Shown: positions 7,591 to 16,291, counted from the stretch's first letter. The stretch: DNA of 64,000 bases from an uncultured Eubacteriales bacterium (GCA_934630515.1 CAKTVV010000013.1:1-64000); one strand, 5' to 3'. Program-made: numbers and translations. Notes: generated by a model from the sequence alone, not told the origin.

Positions 7591-8220
7591 ATGGCGAAGC
7601 AGACGAAAAACCGCATCGTTACCATCAGCCGGGAGTACGGCAGCGCCGGCAGCGAGATCGGGCGGCGTCTGGCGGAGTCTCTGGGGGTTCCCTGCTACGA
7701 TAAGGATTATGTGCTGAAGACCGTGGAAAACAGCGGCCTGTCCACGGAATTTCTGGAGCAGGAGGAGAGCCGCTTTATCAGCAGCCTGCTGTTCAGTCTG
7801 GCTACCGGCGGATATCGGCATTCCACCGATAAGGCGCTGGCGGATCAGGTATTCATTGCGGAAAGCAATGCGCTGCGGGAGGTGGCCCGGCAGGGCTCCT
7901 GTGTCATCGTGGGGCGCTGCGCCGATTATGTGCTGAAAAACGATTACGACGTATTCAGTGTGTTTGTGTATGCGGAGGCGGGGCTGCGGGTACGCCGGGC
8001 GATCGAGGAATACGGCGAGGAGGCTCGCCGGGCGGAGATCACCGTGCGGGAAAAGGACCGCTCCCGTGCCCGCCACTATGAATACTATACTGGACGCAGC
8101 TGGGGCGAGCCGGACAACTATCACCTATGTGTCAACAGCGGACGGCTGGGGATCGACCGGACGGTGACGCTGATCCGGCAGGCGCTGGAGCTGACGGCGA
8201 GTACGGAAAACGGAAAGTGA
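7591..8220 (+). CDS. Cytidylate kinase-like family protein
   Basis: 209 residues of the cytidylate-kinase-like P-loop family found in many Clostridia. The N-terminal IVTISREYGSAGSEIGRRLAESL is the diagnostic phosphate-binding region (residues 10-32), followed by VPCYDKDYV, GSCVIVGRCADYVL near 105, and a lid-like region REKDRSRARHYEYYTGRSWG near 152. True CMP kinases differ in the substrate-binding segment, so the nucleotide substrate is uncertain. AGGAGGGG precedes the ATG. The next small gene starts 9 bp after the stop. Confidence 0.85.
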   Translation: MAKQTKNRIVTISREYGSAGSEIGRRLAESLGVPCYDKDYVLKTVENSGLSTEFLEQEESRFISSLLFSLATGGYRHSTDKALADQVFIAESNALREVARQGSCVIVGRCADYVLKNDYDVFSVFVYAEAGLRVRRAIEEYGEEARRAEITVREKDRSRARHYEYYTGRSWGEPDNYHLCVNSGRLGIDRTVTLIRQALELTASTENGK

Positions 8221-8229
8221 GGACATCAC

Positions 8230-8733
8230 ATGGCAGGCTACAGACCGAGAGGCGGACAGAACCGCTCCAATAAGAGCCGGGAGACCGGCGGCACCGACGC
8301 ATCCCGGCAGACGGGGAACCGCCCGTCTCGCCAGCCGTCCCGTGACCGGGGCGGTCGTTCTGCCGGCTCCCGCCCGGCGGGAGGACGGGAGGCAGCTCCC
8401 CGGGAATTTGCTCCGGGCGAGTTTTTCACACTGGGCGAGCATACGGTGGGGCGGAAGCACTATCGGTTCCGGTATAACGGCAAGGTGTACCGGATTATGG
8501 AGGGGCTGGCGCAGCCGAAGCCGCCGGAGACCGATCCGGATACCACTGCTGTCGTGGTGGAAACGGCGGCGCTGACCGAGACGGCGGAGACGGTCTCGCT
8601 GGAGGAGACGGTGCAGGAGACGGTGACGGTGGCGGCGGAGCCGGAGGAGACGCTGCTGCTGGAGGAGCCGGATGCCAAAAAGGCATATGAGGCATGGAAT
8701 CGGATCAAACGGCCGGAGCGGTACGGCGCCTGA
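8230..8733 (+). CDS. Hypothetical protein, basic N-terminus and acidic C-terminus
   Basis: 167 residues, family not recognised. Residues 1-58 are Arg/Gly/Ser-rich and probably disordered. Residues 60-95 form the only compact-looking part (PGEFFTLGEHTVGRKHYRFRYNGKVYRIME). Residues 100-150 are Thr/Glu/Val-rich low complexity. No signal peptide or membrane segment. The 9-bp gap to the kinase-like gene implies one transcript. The basic region would allow nucleic-acid or membrane association, which is only an inference. Confidence 0.65.
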   Translation: MAGYRPRGGQNRSNKSRETGGTDASRQTGNRPSRQPSRDRGGRSAGSRPAGGREAAPREFAPGEFFTLGEHTVGRKHYRFRYNGKVYRIMEGLAQPKPPETDPDTTAVVVETAALTETAETVSLEETVQETVTVAAEPEETLLLEEPDAKKAYEAWNRIKRPERYGA

Positions 8734-8809
8734 GGGGAAGATTGCGAAAAGCCGACGGCAGGAGCGGAAGCTGCTGCGTGCCGAAAATTGCATGGAAATG
8801 ACCGAGAGT

Positions 8810-8842
8810 ACAAGGGCTGACCAATCCAGCGTCAGCCCTTGT
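8810..8842 (+). terminator. Terminator after kinase-like operon
   Basis: ACAAGGGCTGAC pairs perfectly with GTCAGCCCTTGT around a 9-nt loop, followed by TTTTT. Confidence 0.88.
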
Positions 8843-8850
8843 TTTTCTAC

Positions 8851-8986
8851 ATTCTACCAGCGGTAGAATGGCGGTAGCGGGAGAGTTTACCGCAAAATGG
8901 GGCAATCTACTATGGCGATAGTCATTCCGGCGCTTTCTACCCGAAAAAACGCAAAATTCTACTTTTCCTGAGGGATGGGGTAGAAT
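8851..8986. repeat. Cluster of ATTCTACC / GGTAGAAT motifs
   Basis: The 333-bp gap before the glycosyltransferase operon holds, after the terminator, a perfect inverted repeat ATTCTACC-agc-GGTAGAAT (8851-8869), TTTCTACCC (8934-8942), ATTCTAC (8956-8962) and GGTAGAAT (8979-8986). The last copy contains TAGAAT, usable as a -10 box with TTCTAC 18 bp upstream. The cluster may be an operator region or tandem promoters. Confidence 0.45.
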
Positions 8987-9066
8987 GGGGGCTTTGCGAC
9001 AGTAGGTTGTCAGCGGCGGACATCCGGGGTATACTGGATACCGTCAGCGACGGAGGTGAGAGGCAA

Positions 9067-9936
9067 GTGAACCAAGCGGAAAACGGTACGGACAAGAACG
9101 GGTCCGCAGAAGCGGAGCCGATCCATATCCTGTTTTGCGGGGACGAAAATGTAGCGGACGGTGTCCTGCTGGCGACCTTGTCTATTCTGGCACATGTGGT
9201 GCAGCCGCTGCACATATTCCTGTTCACGGCGGCTGTGGGAGAGGGCGACCGGCAGCGGCGCCCGATGCCGGATTCTTTTGCGCAGCGACTGCAAACGGTG
9301 GTGCAGCGCCGGCATCCGGACAGCCGGGTGACACGGGTGGAGCTGACCGAGCAGTTTGCCGCCTGTCCGCCCACGGCGAATATGGATACCCGGTTCACCC
9401 CCCTGTGTATGCTGCGGCTGTATGCCGATCTGGTAGCGGAGATCCCCGACCGGCTGCTCTATCTGGACTGCGATGTGCTGTGCCGCCGGGATTTTACGGA
9501 CTTTTACCGGAAGGATATGACCGGCGTGGAGCTGTGCGGCGTGCTGGATCGCTATGGCAGCTGGTTCTTTCATGGCGGTCATTGGCGGCGCAATTACATC
9601 AATTCCGGCGTGTTGCTGATGAATATGGCGGAGATCCGCCGCTCAGGGCTGTTTGCCCGCTGCCGGGCGCTGTGCCGGGATGAGCGGATGTTCATGCCCG
9701 ACCAGTCGGCGCTCAACCGGCTGGCAAGAAAGCGGCTGGTATCCCGCCGCTATAACGAGCAGGCCGACCCTCGTCCGGACACGGTGTTTCAGCATTTTTC
9801 CACCCGGTTCCGGTTTTTTCCCTACATCCGCACGGTGACGGTAAAGCCCTGGGAGCCCCAGCGGGTGCATGAGGTGCTGGGGCTGCGGGATTATGACGAG
9901 CTGTATGCCCAATATTGGAAGGAGAAAGAAGTATGA
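9067..9936 (+). CDS. Glycosyltransferase family 8 protein
   Basis: 289 residues from GTG 9067, chosen because GGAGGTGA lies 8 bp upstream; the earlier TTG at 9007 has no such site. GT8 features: N-terminal IHILFCGDENVADGVLLATLSIL, the metal-binding DxD in LLYLDCDVL, YINSGVLLMNM, and the C-terminal QHFSTRFRFFP region where GT8 enzymes usually place a His. It transfers a hexose from a nucleotide sugar with retention. No signal or membrane segment; probably peripheral to the membrane. First of four genes coupled by 4-bp overlaps. Confidence 0.85.
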   Translation: MNQAENGTDKNGSAEAEPIHILFCGDENVADGVLLATLSILAHVVQPLHIFLFTAAVGEGDRQRRPMPDSFAQRLQTVVQRRHPDSRVTRVELTEQFAACPPTANMDTRFTPLCMLRLYADLVAEIPDRLLYLDCDVLCRRDFTDFYRKDMTGVELCGVLDRYGSWFFHGGHWRRNYINSGVLLMNMAEIRRSGLFARCRALCRDERMFMPDQSALNRLARKRLVSRRYNEQADPRPDTVFQHFSTRFRFFPYIRTVTVKPWEPQRVHEVLGLRDYDELYAQYWKEKEV

Positions 9937-10883
9937 CCCATGAGATTCCGGTGTTTTTCACCATCGATGATAACTATGCCCCGCTGCTGGCGGTGGCGCT
10001 GCGCTCTGCCATCGACCATGCTGACCCGGCCCGGCGCTATCGGGCGATCGTGCTGCACCAGGGGCTGGATGCCGCCCATCAGCAGAAGCTGAAAGCGCTG
10101 GAGACGGACTGTTTCCGGGTGGATTTTCAGCCGCTGGAGAATTGTCTGGAGGGGATCACCGACCGGATGGGCAACCGCCTGCGGTGCGATTATTTTACGC
10201 TGACCATTTATTTCCGGCTGTTTATTCCCACCATGTTCCCCCAGTATGACAAGTGCGTCTATGCGGACAGCGATGTGGTGTTTACGGAGGATGTGGCGAA
10301 GCTGTACGATATTGAGCTGGGGGATGCGCTGCTGGGCGCCTGCCCGGATCTGTCCATTTCCGGCGTGCCGGAGCTGGTGGCGTACACGGAGCAGGCGGTA
10401 GGCGCCGACCCGGGCGGCTATGTCAATTCCGGTGTGCTGCTGATGAATCTGCACGGGCTGCGGCAGGCGGGCTTTGAGGAGCGGTTCCTGTCGCTGCTGA
10501 ACACCTACCAGCTGGATACCATCGCCCCCGATCAGGACTATATCAACGCCATGTGCAAGGGACACATTCACTATCTGCCGGCGGAGTGGGACGCCATGCC
10601 CGGACCCGGCGAGCCGCTGGAGCATCCCTGCCTGATCCACTATAATCTGTTTTCCAAGCCTTGGTGCTATGACGGCATCCAGTACGGCGACGTGTTCTGG
10701 CGCTATGCAGCCGAGAGCGGCTACGAGGAGGAGCTGCGGGCGCACAAGGCAGCCTATTCTGACGAGCAGAAGCAGGCGGACGCCCGGTGTATGCAGCTGC
10801 TGGTGACCCGGGGCGTGGAGATCACCCGGTCTGATGAGACCTTCCGTAAGCTGGCGGAGAGCGGGGTGGCGGTGCGCTTATGA
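9933..10883 (+). CDS. Glycosyltransferase family 8 protein
   Basis: 316 residues from ATG 9933, which overlaps the previous stop as ATGA with GGAG upstream. GT8 marks are clear: IPVFFTIDDNYAPLLAVALRS at the N-terminus, DxD in KCVYADSDVVFTEDVAKLYD, GGYVNSGVLLMNLHGLR, and DQDYINAMCKGHIHYLPAEWD with the C-terminal LIHYNLFSKPW, the typical HxxxxKPW-like block. Probably the second sugar-transfer step of a glycolipid or surface polymer, given the two acyltransferases behind it. Confidence 0.88.
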   Translation: MTHEIPVFFTIDDNYAPLLAVALRSAIDHADPARRYRAIVLHQGLDAAHQQKLKALETDCFRVDFQPLENCLEGITDRMGNRLRCDYFTLTIYFRLFIPTMFPQYDKCVYADSDVVFTEDVAKLYDIELGDALLGACPDLSISGVPELVAYTEQAVGADPGGYVNSGVLLMNLHGLRQAGFEERFLSLLNTYQLDTIAPDQDYINAMCKGHIHYLPAEWDAMPGPGEPLEHPCLIHYNLFSKPWCYDGIQYGDVFWRYAAESGYEEELRAHKAAYSDEQKQADARCMQLLVTRGVEITRSDETFRKLAESGVAVRL

Positions 10884-11746
10884 TACCCGGAGGCGATCGC
10901 ACGCCGGTGATCCGGAATATTCGGGACTACGCTCAGAGCGGGGAGTTTTACCATAAGGTGGAGCTGCACGACCCCGTCCTGACGCCCGCCGAGAGCAAGG
11001 CTATCACCGACGGCTATATGAAAAACCGCCGCCGTTTGTCCTATCGGATGAAGCGGCTGACGGCGGTGACTCTGGCGGACTATATGACCGGCAGACTGAA
11101 TCAGGCGACCTCGATCGTGGGGCTGGAGAAGATCCCCGCCGAGCTGGGCGGCGTGATCATCACCAGCAACCATTTCAGCCCCTTTGAAAACACGGCGATC
11201 CGGTATCTGGTGCAGCAGGCGGGGCTGTCCCGGCTGAATATCATCAGCCAGACCTCCAACTTTGCCATGAACGGTGTGGTAGGCTTTTTGATGAACTATG
11301 CCGATACCATCCCCATTTCGGTGGATCCCCGGTATCTGTCCCGGGATTTTATGGCGGTGCTGCGGGAAAAGCTGGTGGAAAAGCAGGAAACCGTGCTGCT
11401 GTATCCGGAGCAGGAGATGTGGTTCAATTACCGCAAGCCCCGCCCGCCGAAAAAGGGTGCCTACTATTATGCCGCCAAGCTGCGGGTACCGGTGCTGTCC
11501 TGCTTCGTGGAGATCGTGGACACGGATGAAAACGAGTCCCCGGACTTCAAGCGGGTGCGGTATGTGGTGCATGTGCTGGGGCTGCTGCGCCCCGATCCGG
11601 CGCAGACCACCAAGGAGAACGCCGCCCGGCTGGCGGAGCAGGATTATGCGCTGAAAAAGGCGTGCTATGAGCAGGTGTACGGCAAGCCCCTCGACTATGC
11701 CTTTGACGCTTCGGACATTGCCGGCTGGCAGGGAGAGCTGTCGTGA
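10880..11746 (+). CDS. PlsC-like acyltransferase
   Basis: 288 residues, ATG overlapping the GT8 stop. The PlsC pattern is visible: block I ITSNHFSPFENTA (His with Glu four residues later than usual Asp, NHFSPFE), block III VLLYPEQEMWFNYRKPRPPKKGAYYYAAKL, and PVLSCFVEI. These proteins move acyl chains to lipid or glycan hydroxyls at the inner membrane. The unusual Glu in the HX4D position and its partner genes argue for a glycolipid acceptor rather than lysophosphatidate, but this is inference. Confidence 0.75.
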   Translation: MIPGGDRTPVIRNIRDYAQSGEFYHKVELHDPVLTPAESKAITDGYMKNRRRLSYRMKRLTAVTLADYMTGRLNQATSIVGLEKIPAELGGVIITSNHFSPFENTAIRYLVQQAGLSRLNIISQTSNFAMNGVVGFLMNYADTIPISVDPRYLSRDFMAVLREKLVEKQETVLLYPEQEMWFNYRKPRPPKKGAYYYAAKLRVPVLSCFVEIVDTDENESPDFKRVRYVVHVLGLLRPDPAQTTKENAARLAEQDYALKKACYEQVYGKPLDYAFDASDIAGWQGELS

Positions 11747-12522
11747 AGGAGATCCGGTATTACGAGCGCTTCACCGACGATTTTGTGGAGTCCCCGCAGC
11801 AGGCGCTGCGGCTGTCGGAGGACTATGTATATGTGCGCACCGGCTGGCTGTCCCGGCTGTGGGCGGCGGTGGTGTATGGGCTGGCGCTGTTTTTTTCGTT
11901 TTTTTACTGCCGGATAGGATTGCGCATGCGCATACGGGGCAAAAAGAATCTCCGCTCCGCCGGAAAGGGCGGACTGTTTCTCTACGGCAATCATACCCAG
12001 CCGGTGGGGGACGTGTTTACTCCGGCGCATTGTCTGTTTCCCCGGCGCATCTATACGCTGGTCAGCCCTGCAAACTACGGGCTGCCGGTGATCGGTAAGC
12101 TGCTGCCCTATCTGGGGGCGCTGCCGGTGGCGGATACGGTGCATGGGATGCGGGCGCTGCAGCAGGCGCTGGAGACCCGTCTGCAGCAGGGCTGCGGTAT
12201 TGTGGTCTATCCCGAGGCGCATGTGTGGGAATACTATACCGGGATCCGTCCGTTTCCGGCGACCTCCTTTAAGTTTCCGGTGAAATGTGCGGTGCCGGTG
12301 TATGCTATGACCGTCACCTATCAAAAGGCCCGGTGGGGGAAACGTCCCCGCATGGTGGTGTATATCGACGGCCCCTTTGCGCCGACGGGGGAAACGGCGG
12401 CGCAGAAGGCGGAGAGCCTGCGGGCGGCGGTGCAGACGGCGATGGAGCGCCGCAGCCGGGAGAGCAATGTGGAATACATCCGCTATGTGCCGCAGGCTGC
12501 CGCCGAGGAGCTTTCGGAATAA
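11743..12522 (+). CDS. PlsC-like acyltransferase with N-terminal membrane segment
   Basis: 259 residues; start overlaps the preceding stop by 4 bp. A hydrophobic helix (residues 40-58, AVVYGLALFFSFFYC) precedes the catalytic part: LFLYGNHTQPVGDVFTP (NHx5D, one residue longer than the standard HX4D) and IVVYPEAHVWEYYTGIRPFPATSFKFPVKCAVPVYAMTV. Second acyltransferase of the GT8-GT8-PlsC-PlsC operon. The two paralogues are only distantly alike, suggesting two different acylation steps. Confidence 0.75.
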   Translation: MKEIRYYERFTDDFVESPQQALRLSEDYVYVRTGWLSRLWAAVVYGLALFFSFFYCRIGLRMRIRGKKNLRSAGKGGLFLYGNHTQPVGDVFTPAHCLFPRRIYTLVSPANYGLPVIGKLLPYLGALPVADTVHGMRALQQALETRLQQGCGIVVYPEAHVWEYYTGIRPFPATSFKFPVKCAVPVYAMTVTYQKARWGKRPRMVVYIDGPFAPTGETAAQKAESLRAAVQTAMERRSRESNVEYIRYVPQAAAEELSE

Positions 12523-12617
12523 TTGGATGCAATTTAGCTCGGCAAAGCCACTGACGGAGATCTTCGGTCGGCGGCTTTTGCAATTTACGACAATGTTTTT
12601 CCGACAGCCGGGAAAGT

Positions 12618-12648
12618 GTTTACAAGTATTTCCATGTGTTCTACATGG
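12618..12648 (+). promoter_or_regulatory. Possible promoter with palindrome before EAL gene
   Basis: TTTACA, 17-bp spacer and TACATG lie ahead of the EAL gene, and the -10 part overlaps the inverted repeat CCATGT-gttct-ACATGG (12632-12648), which could be an operator. Confidence 0.35.
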
Positions 12649-12697
12649 TAGCTGTTTACGGGGAGACCGATGAGAGCGGAAGAATAGAGGTGTGTCT

Positions 12698-14386
12698 ATG
12701 GCACCATCCGGCATATTGGATAGAGTAAAAAGCAGCGATTTGGTGCAAAAGCTGATCATCATGTTTTTCGACGAGGTGATCCTCATCGACTGTGCCTCGC
12801 AGCGGGTGCAGAACGTGACGGAGACGATGCTGGGACACCCGGTGCGGGGGCGGGATTATGACGGGCTGCGCTATGACGATCAGGTGCGGCTGACGATGCA
12901 GGCGCAGCAGCCGGGATCGGAGTATTCCGTCCCGTGGGAGGCGCTGTGTCTGGAAACCGTCATAAAGCAGCTGGAGGAGCATGAGCGGTACTGTCTCAAG
13001 CTGTGCTTTCCGTCGCTGCACGCCGATGAAACGGCATATAAGGAATTGACCTATGTGTATTTGGACGAGCGGCACGATGTCATCGCCATGCTGTGTCAGG
13101 ATGTGACGGATATTGTGACCGGCGCCATCGATCCGCTGACGGGGCTGTATACCATCTCGGAGTTTCATAAGCGGGTTCGTCAGTGGATCCGGGACAATCC
13201 CGGACGCAAATACCGGATGCAGCGCTACAATATCGACCGCTTCCGGGATATAAACGGGATCTTCGGCTATGAGACGGGCAACCAGCTGCTGGAGGATTTC
13301 GGCACCTATATGCAGCGCTTTAATTCCGGGGATAGCTTTGCAGCGCACCTGAATGCGGATCATTTTGTGCGGTTCTGTGCCGACGACAGCTGCACCGTGC
13401 AGCAGTGCTATAATAATTTTGCCGATAGCTTCACCGGCTACGCACTGCAGATGCCGATCAAGCTACACATGGGGGTCTACGACCTGTGCGAGCCGGATTG
13501 CGATTCCTTCACCATGAGCTATAAGGCGCTGCTGGCGCTGCAATCCATCAAGGGCAATATGACCCGCCAGATCGTTTATTACGAAAAGGGCATGATGGCG
13601 GTGGAGGCGGAGAATCAGGAGCTGCTGTCGGAGGTGCAGGAGGCGATCCGGGACGGGCAGTTTGAGGTGTGGTTTCAGCCGCAGCTGGAGTATGCGCACC
13701 ACCGGATGATCGGTGCGGAGGCGCTGGTGCGCTGGCGCCATCCGAAAAAGGGGCTGGTCTCGCCGGCGACCTTTATTCCGATGCTGGAGAAAAGCGACTG
13801 CATCGGTATCGTAGATCGGTTTGTGTTCGATAAGGTGTGCAGCTGCATTCGCAAATGGGACACCTGTGGGGAGCAGATGGTGCCCATTTCCGTCAACCTG
13901 TCCCGCAACGATGTGTATAAGGGCGACATCTGCCGGAAGCTGCTGGAGATCCTGCAGCAGCATCAGGTGAGCCCGCAGTCGGTGCATCTGGAGATCACCG
14001 AGAGCGCCTATATTGAAAATGCCGCCTGCCTGTCGGAGGCGTTGGCGCAGCTGCAGCAGGCGGGCTTCCGGGTGGAGATGGACGATTTCGGCTCCGGGTA
14101 TTCCTCGCTGAACGTGCTGAAGGATATTCCGGTGGATCAGCTGAAGCTGGATATGGATTTTCTCAAAGGCTCTTATGACAGCCCTAAGGGGCGAGCTGTC
14201 ATTTCGTCGGTCATCAACATGGCAAAGGCGCTGGGGGTGTCGGTGATCGCCGAGGGGGTGGAGACCCGGGAGCAGGCGGAGATGCTGGCGGAGTTTGGCT
14301 GCGACCGGATGCAGGGATATTATTTCAGCCGACCGGTGAATGAGGAGGAGTTTGCCCGCCTGCTGCAGGCGAGGGCAGCCTCCTGA
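12698..14386 (+). CDS. Degenerate GGDEF plus EAL c-di-GMP phosphodiesterase
   Basis: 562 residues from ATG 12698 (GAGGTG upstream; the GTG at 12692 sits on the ribosome site). About 1-140 is an unrecognised sensor-like region, 145-290 a GGDEF-type domain whose signature reads HLNADHF, so cyclase activity is unlikely, and 310-555 an EAL domain with all key blocks: GAEALVRWRHP, ISVNLSRN, VHLEITES, MDDFGSGYSSL, QLKLDMDFL, VSVIAEGVET and QGYYFSRP. It should hydrolyse c-di-GMP to pGpG. No transmembrane helix, so it is cytoplasmic. It has its own terminator and is the only c-di-GMP gene in the window. Confidence 0.9.
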   Translation: MAPSGILDRVKSSDLVQKLIIMFFDEVILIDCASQRVQNVTETMLGHPVRGRDYDGLRYDDQVRLTMQAQQPGSEYSVPWEALCLETVIKQLEEHERYCLKLCFPSLHADETAYKELTYVYLDERHDVIAMLCQDVTDIVTGAIDPLTGLYTISEFHKRVRQWIRDNPGRKYRMQRYNIDRFRDINGIFGYETGNQLLEDFGTYMQRFNSGDSFAAHLNADHFVRFCADDSCTVQQCYNNFADSFTGYALQMPIKLHMGVYDLCEPDCDSFTMSYKALLALQSIKGNMTRQIVYYEKGMMAVEAENQELLSEVQEAIRDGQFEVWFQPQLEYAHHRMIGAEALVRWRHPKKGLVSPATFIPMLEKSDCIGIVDRFVFDKVCSCIRKWDTCGEQMVPISVNLSRNDVYKGDICRKLLEILQQHQVSPQSVHLEITESAYIENAACLSEALAQLQQAGFRVEMDDFGSGYSSLNVLKDIPVDQLKLDMDFLKGSYDSPKGRAVISSVINMAKALGVSVIAEGVETREQAEMLAEFGCDRMQGYYFSRPVNEEEFARLLQARAAS

Positions 14387-14408
14387 GCGGCGGCGGTGCT
14401 GCCGGATG

Positions 14409-14430
14409 AAAAGACCCGAAAGGGTCTTTT
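14409..14430 (+). terminator. Terminator after EAL gene
   Basis: AAAAGACCC pairs perfectly with GGGTCTTTT around GAAA. Confidence 0.88.
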
Positions 14431-14486
14431 CTGCATTTTCACCGAAAAAAATCCCGTACCGCTGTTAAAAATATCACAGAAAAGGG

Positions 14487-14515
14487 TTGAAAATGCCGAA
14501 CGATGCGGGTATAAT
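14487..14515 (+). promoter_or_regulatory. Strong promoter of NifU-like/GGGtGRT pair
   Basis: TTGAAA (14487-14492), 17-bp spacer, TATAAT (14510-14515). Confidence 0.8.
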
Positions 14516-14574
14516 AAATCTGTACGGCAATGCGTCTCCGGACGTGTACAGTAAAAACCGAAAGGAGTACCAAT

Positions 14575-15267
14575 ATGAACTATTCCCGTGAAGTGGAAAA
14601 CATGTGCATAGTGAAAAAGGGTCCTCACCACGGCCCGGCTCCCATCCCCGAAGAGGGCAAATGGGTCAAAGCGAAGGAGATCACCGATATCTCCGGTCTG
14701 ACCCACGGCGTGGGCTGGTGCGCTCCCCAGCAGGGCACCTGCAAGCTCACTCTGAACATCAAGAACGGTATCGTCGAGGAGGCGCTGGTGGAAACCATCG
14801 GCTGCTCCGGTATGACTCATTCGGCGGCGATGGCGGCGGAGATTCTGCCCGGCAAGACGCTGCTGGAATGCCTGAACACCGATCTGGTGTGCGACGCCAT
14901 CAATGTGGCAATGCGTGAGCTGTTCCTGCAGATCGTCTACGGCCGCAGCCAGTCGGCTTTCTCCGAGGACGGCTTGGCGATCGGCGGCGGCTTGGAGGAT
15001 TTGGGCAAGGGCCTGCGCAGTCAGGTCGGCACCATGTATTCCACCAAGGCGAAGGGTGTGCGCTATCTGGAGATGGCAGAGGGCTATGTGACTAAGCTGG
15101 CTTTAGATGAAGAGGGCGAGGTCATCGGCTATCAGTTCGTCCGTTTGGGCAAGATGCTGGAGGCGATCCGCCACGGCGTGAACCCCAACGAGGCTTATGA
15201 GCAGAATATCGGTCAGTACGGGCGTTTCGACGGCGCTGCCAAGTACATTGACCCCCGTGAAGAATAA
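14575..15267 (+). CDS. NifU-like iron-sulfur scaffold-type protein
   Basis: 230 residues from ATG 14575, with AAAGGAG 9 bp upstream. The central region GTCKLTLNIKNGIVEEALVETIGCSGMTHSAAMAAEIL resembles the IscU/NifU fold, with Cys residues at VGWCAPQQGTC and GCSG that could hold a cluster; the rest is not typical of classical scaffolds. In many anaerobic Firmicutes this family is encoded directly before the GGGtGRT protein, as here. Function is unknown. Codon choice rich in CGT and GGT, the near-consensus promoter and the good ribosome site all point to high expression. Confidence 0.75.
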   Translation: MNYSREVENMCIVKKGPHHGPAPIPEEGKWVKAKEITDISGLTHGVGWCAPQQGTCKLTLNIKNGIVEEALVETIGCSGMTHSAAMAAEILPGKTLLECLNTDLVCDAINVAMRELFLQIVYGRSQSAFSEDGLAIGGGLEDLGKGLRSQVGTMYSTKAKGVRYLEMAEGYVTKLALDEEGEVIGYQFVRLGKMLEAIRHGVNPNEAYEQNIGQYGRFDGAAKYIDPREE

Positions 15268-15283
15268 GAAGGAGGACGGACAG

Positions 15284-16291
15284 ATGGCAAACGATGTGAT
15301 GTTTGAAGGCAAAGACCGCCGCATGGCAGGAATCGAAAAATTCCTGGCGGAGAACGATCTGGGCTCTCTCGAGGCGTGCCGGGATCTGTGCCTGTCCAAG
15401 GGCATTGACGTAGATGCGATCGTGAAAGGCGTGCAGCCCATCGCTTTTGAAAACGCCGTATGGGCGTACACCATGGGTGTGGCGCTGGCGCTTAAGCGCG
15501 GCGTGAAGAATGCTGCCGACGCCTCCGCTGTGATCGGTGAAGGTCTGCAGGCGTTCTGCGTGCCCGGTTCTGTGGCGGAGCACCGTAAGGTGGGTCTGGG
15601 TCACGGCAATCTGGGTAAGATGCTGCTCAGCGACGAGACCACCTGCTTTGCGTTTCTGGCGGGGCACGAGTCTTTCGCTGCCGCCGAGGGCGCCATCGGT
15701 ATCGCCCGCACCGCCAATAAGGTGCGTAAGGTGCCGCTGCGGGTCATCCTCAACGGTCTGGGCAAGGATGCGGCGTATATCATCAGCCGGATCAACGGCT
15801 TCACCTATGTGGAGACCGATTATGATTTCTTCAGCGGCGAGCTGAAGATCGTGCGGGAGAAGGCGTTCTCCGACGGCGAGCGTGCGCAGGTGAAGTGCTA
15901 CGGCGCCAACGATGTGCAGGAGGGCGTCGCCATCATGCAGAAGGAGGGCGTGGAGGTCTCCATCACCGGTAACTCCACCAACCCCACCCGGTTCCAGCAT
16001 CTGGTGGCCGGCACCTATAAGAAGTGGGCGATCGAGAACGGCAAGAAGTACTTCTCCGTGGCGTCCGGCGGCGGCACGGGTCGTACCCTGCACCCGGATA
16101 ACGTGGCGGCAGGTCCCGCCTCCTATGGCCTGACCGACTCCATGGGGCGTATGCACGGGGATGCCCAGTTTGCGGGCTCCTCCTCGGTGCCGGCGCACGT
16201 GGAGATGATGGGTCTGATCGGCATGGGCAACAACCCCATGGTCGGTGCCACCGTGGCTTGCGCCGTGGCGGTCGCCGAGGCGCTGAAATAA
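15284..16291 (+). CDS. GGGtGRT protein
   Basis: 335 residues from ATG 15284 (GAAGGAGG upstream). It carries the namesake motif GGGTGRTLHPDNVAAGP near residue 263, plus GHGNLGKMLLSDETTCFAFLAGHESFAAAEGAIGI and GNSTNPTRFQHLVAGTYKKWA. The family is named only after its motif and has no settled activity. The conserved Gly-rich stretch and repeated partnership with a NifU-like protein suggest a metal- or phosphate-dependent enzyme. It ends at a strong hairpin. Confidence 0.85.
   Translation: MANDVMFEGKDRRMAGIEKFLAENDLGSLEACRDLCLSKGIDVDAIVKGVQPIAFENAVWAYTMGVALALKRGVKNAADASAVIGEGLQAFCVPGSVAEHRKVGLGHGNLGKMLLSDETTCFAFLAGHESFAAAEGAIGIARTANKVRKVPLRVILNGLGKDAAYIISRINGFTYVETDYDFFSGELKIVREKAFSDGERAQVKCYGANDVQEGVAIMQKEGVEVSITGNSTNPTRFQHLVAGTYKKWAIENGKKYFSVASGGGTGRTLHPDNVAAGPASYGLTDSMGRMHGDAQFAGSSSVPAHVEMMGLIGMGNNPMVGATVACAVAVAEALK

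Noticed and set aside
12523..12697. c-di-GMP riboswitch upstream of the EAL gene
   Set aside because: Only an imperfect hairpin (about 12542-12581) and a palindrome are visible; the conserved GEMM core was not found.
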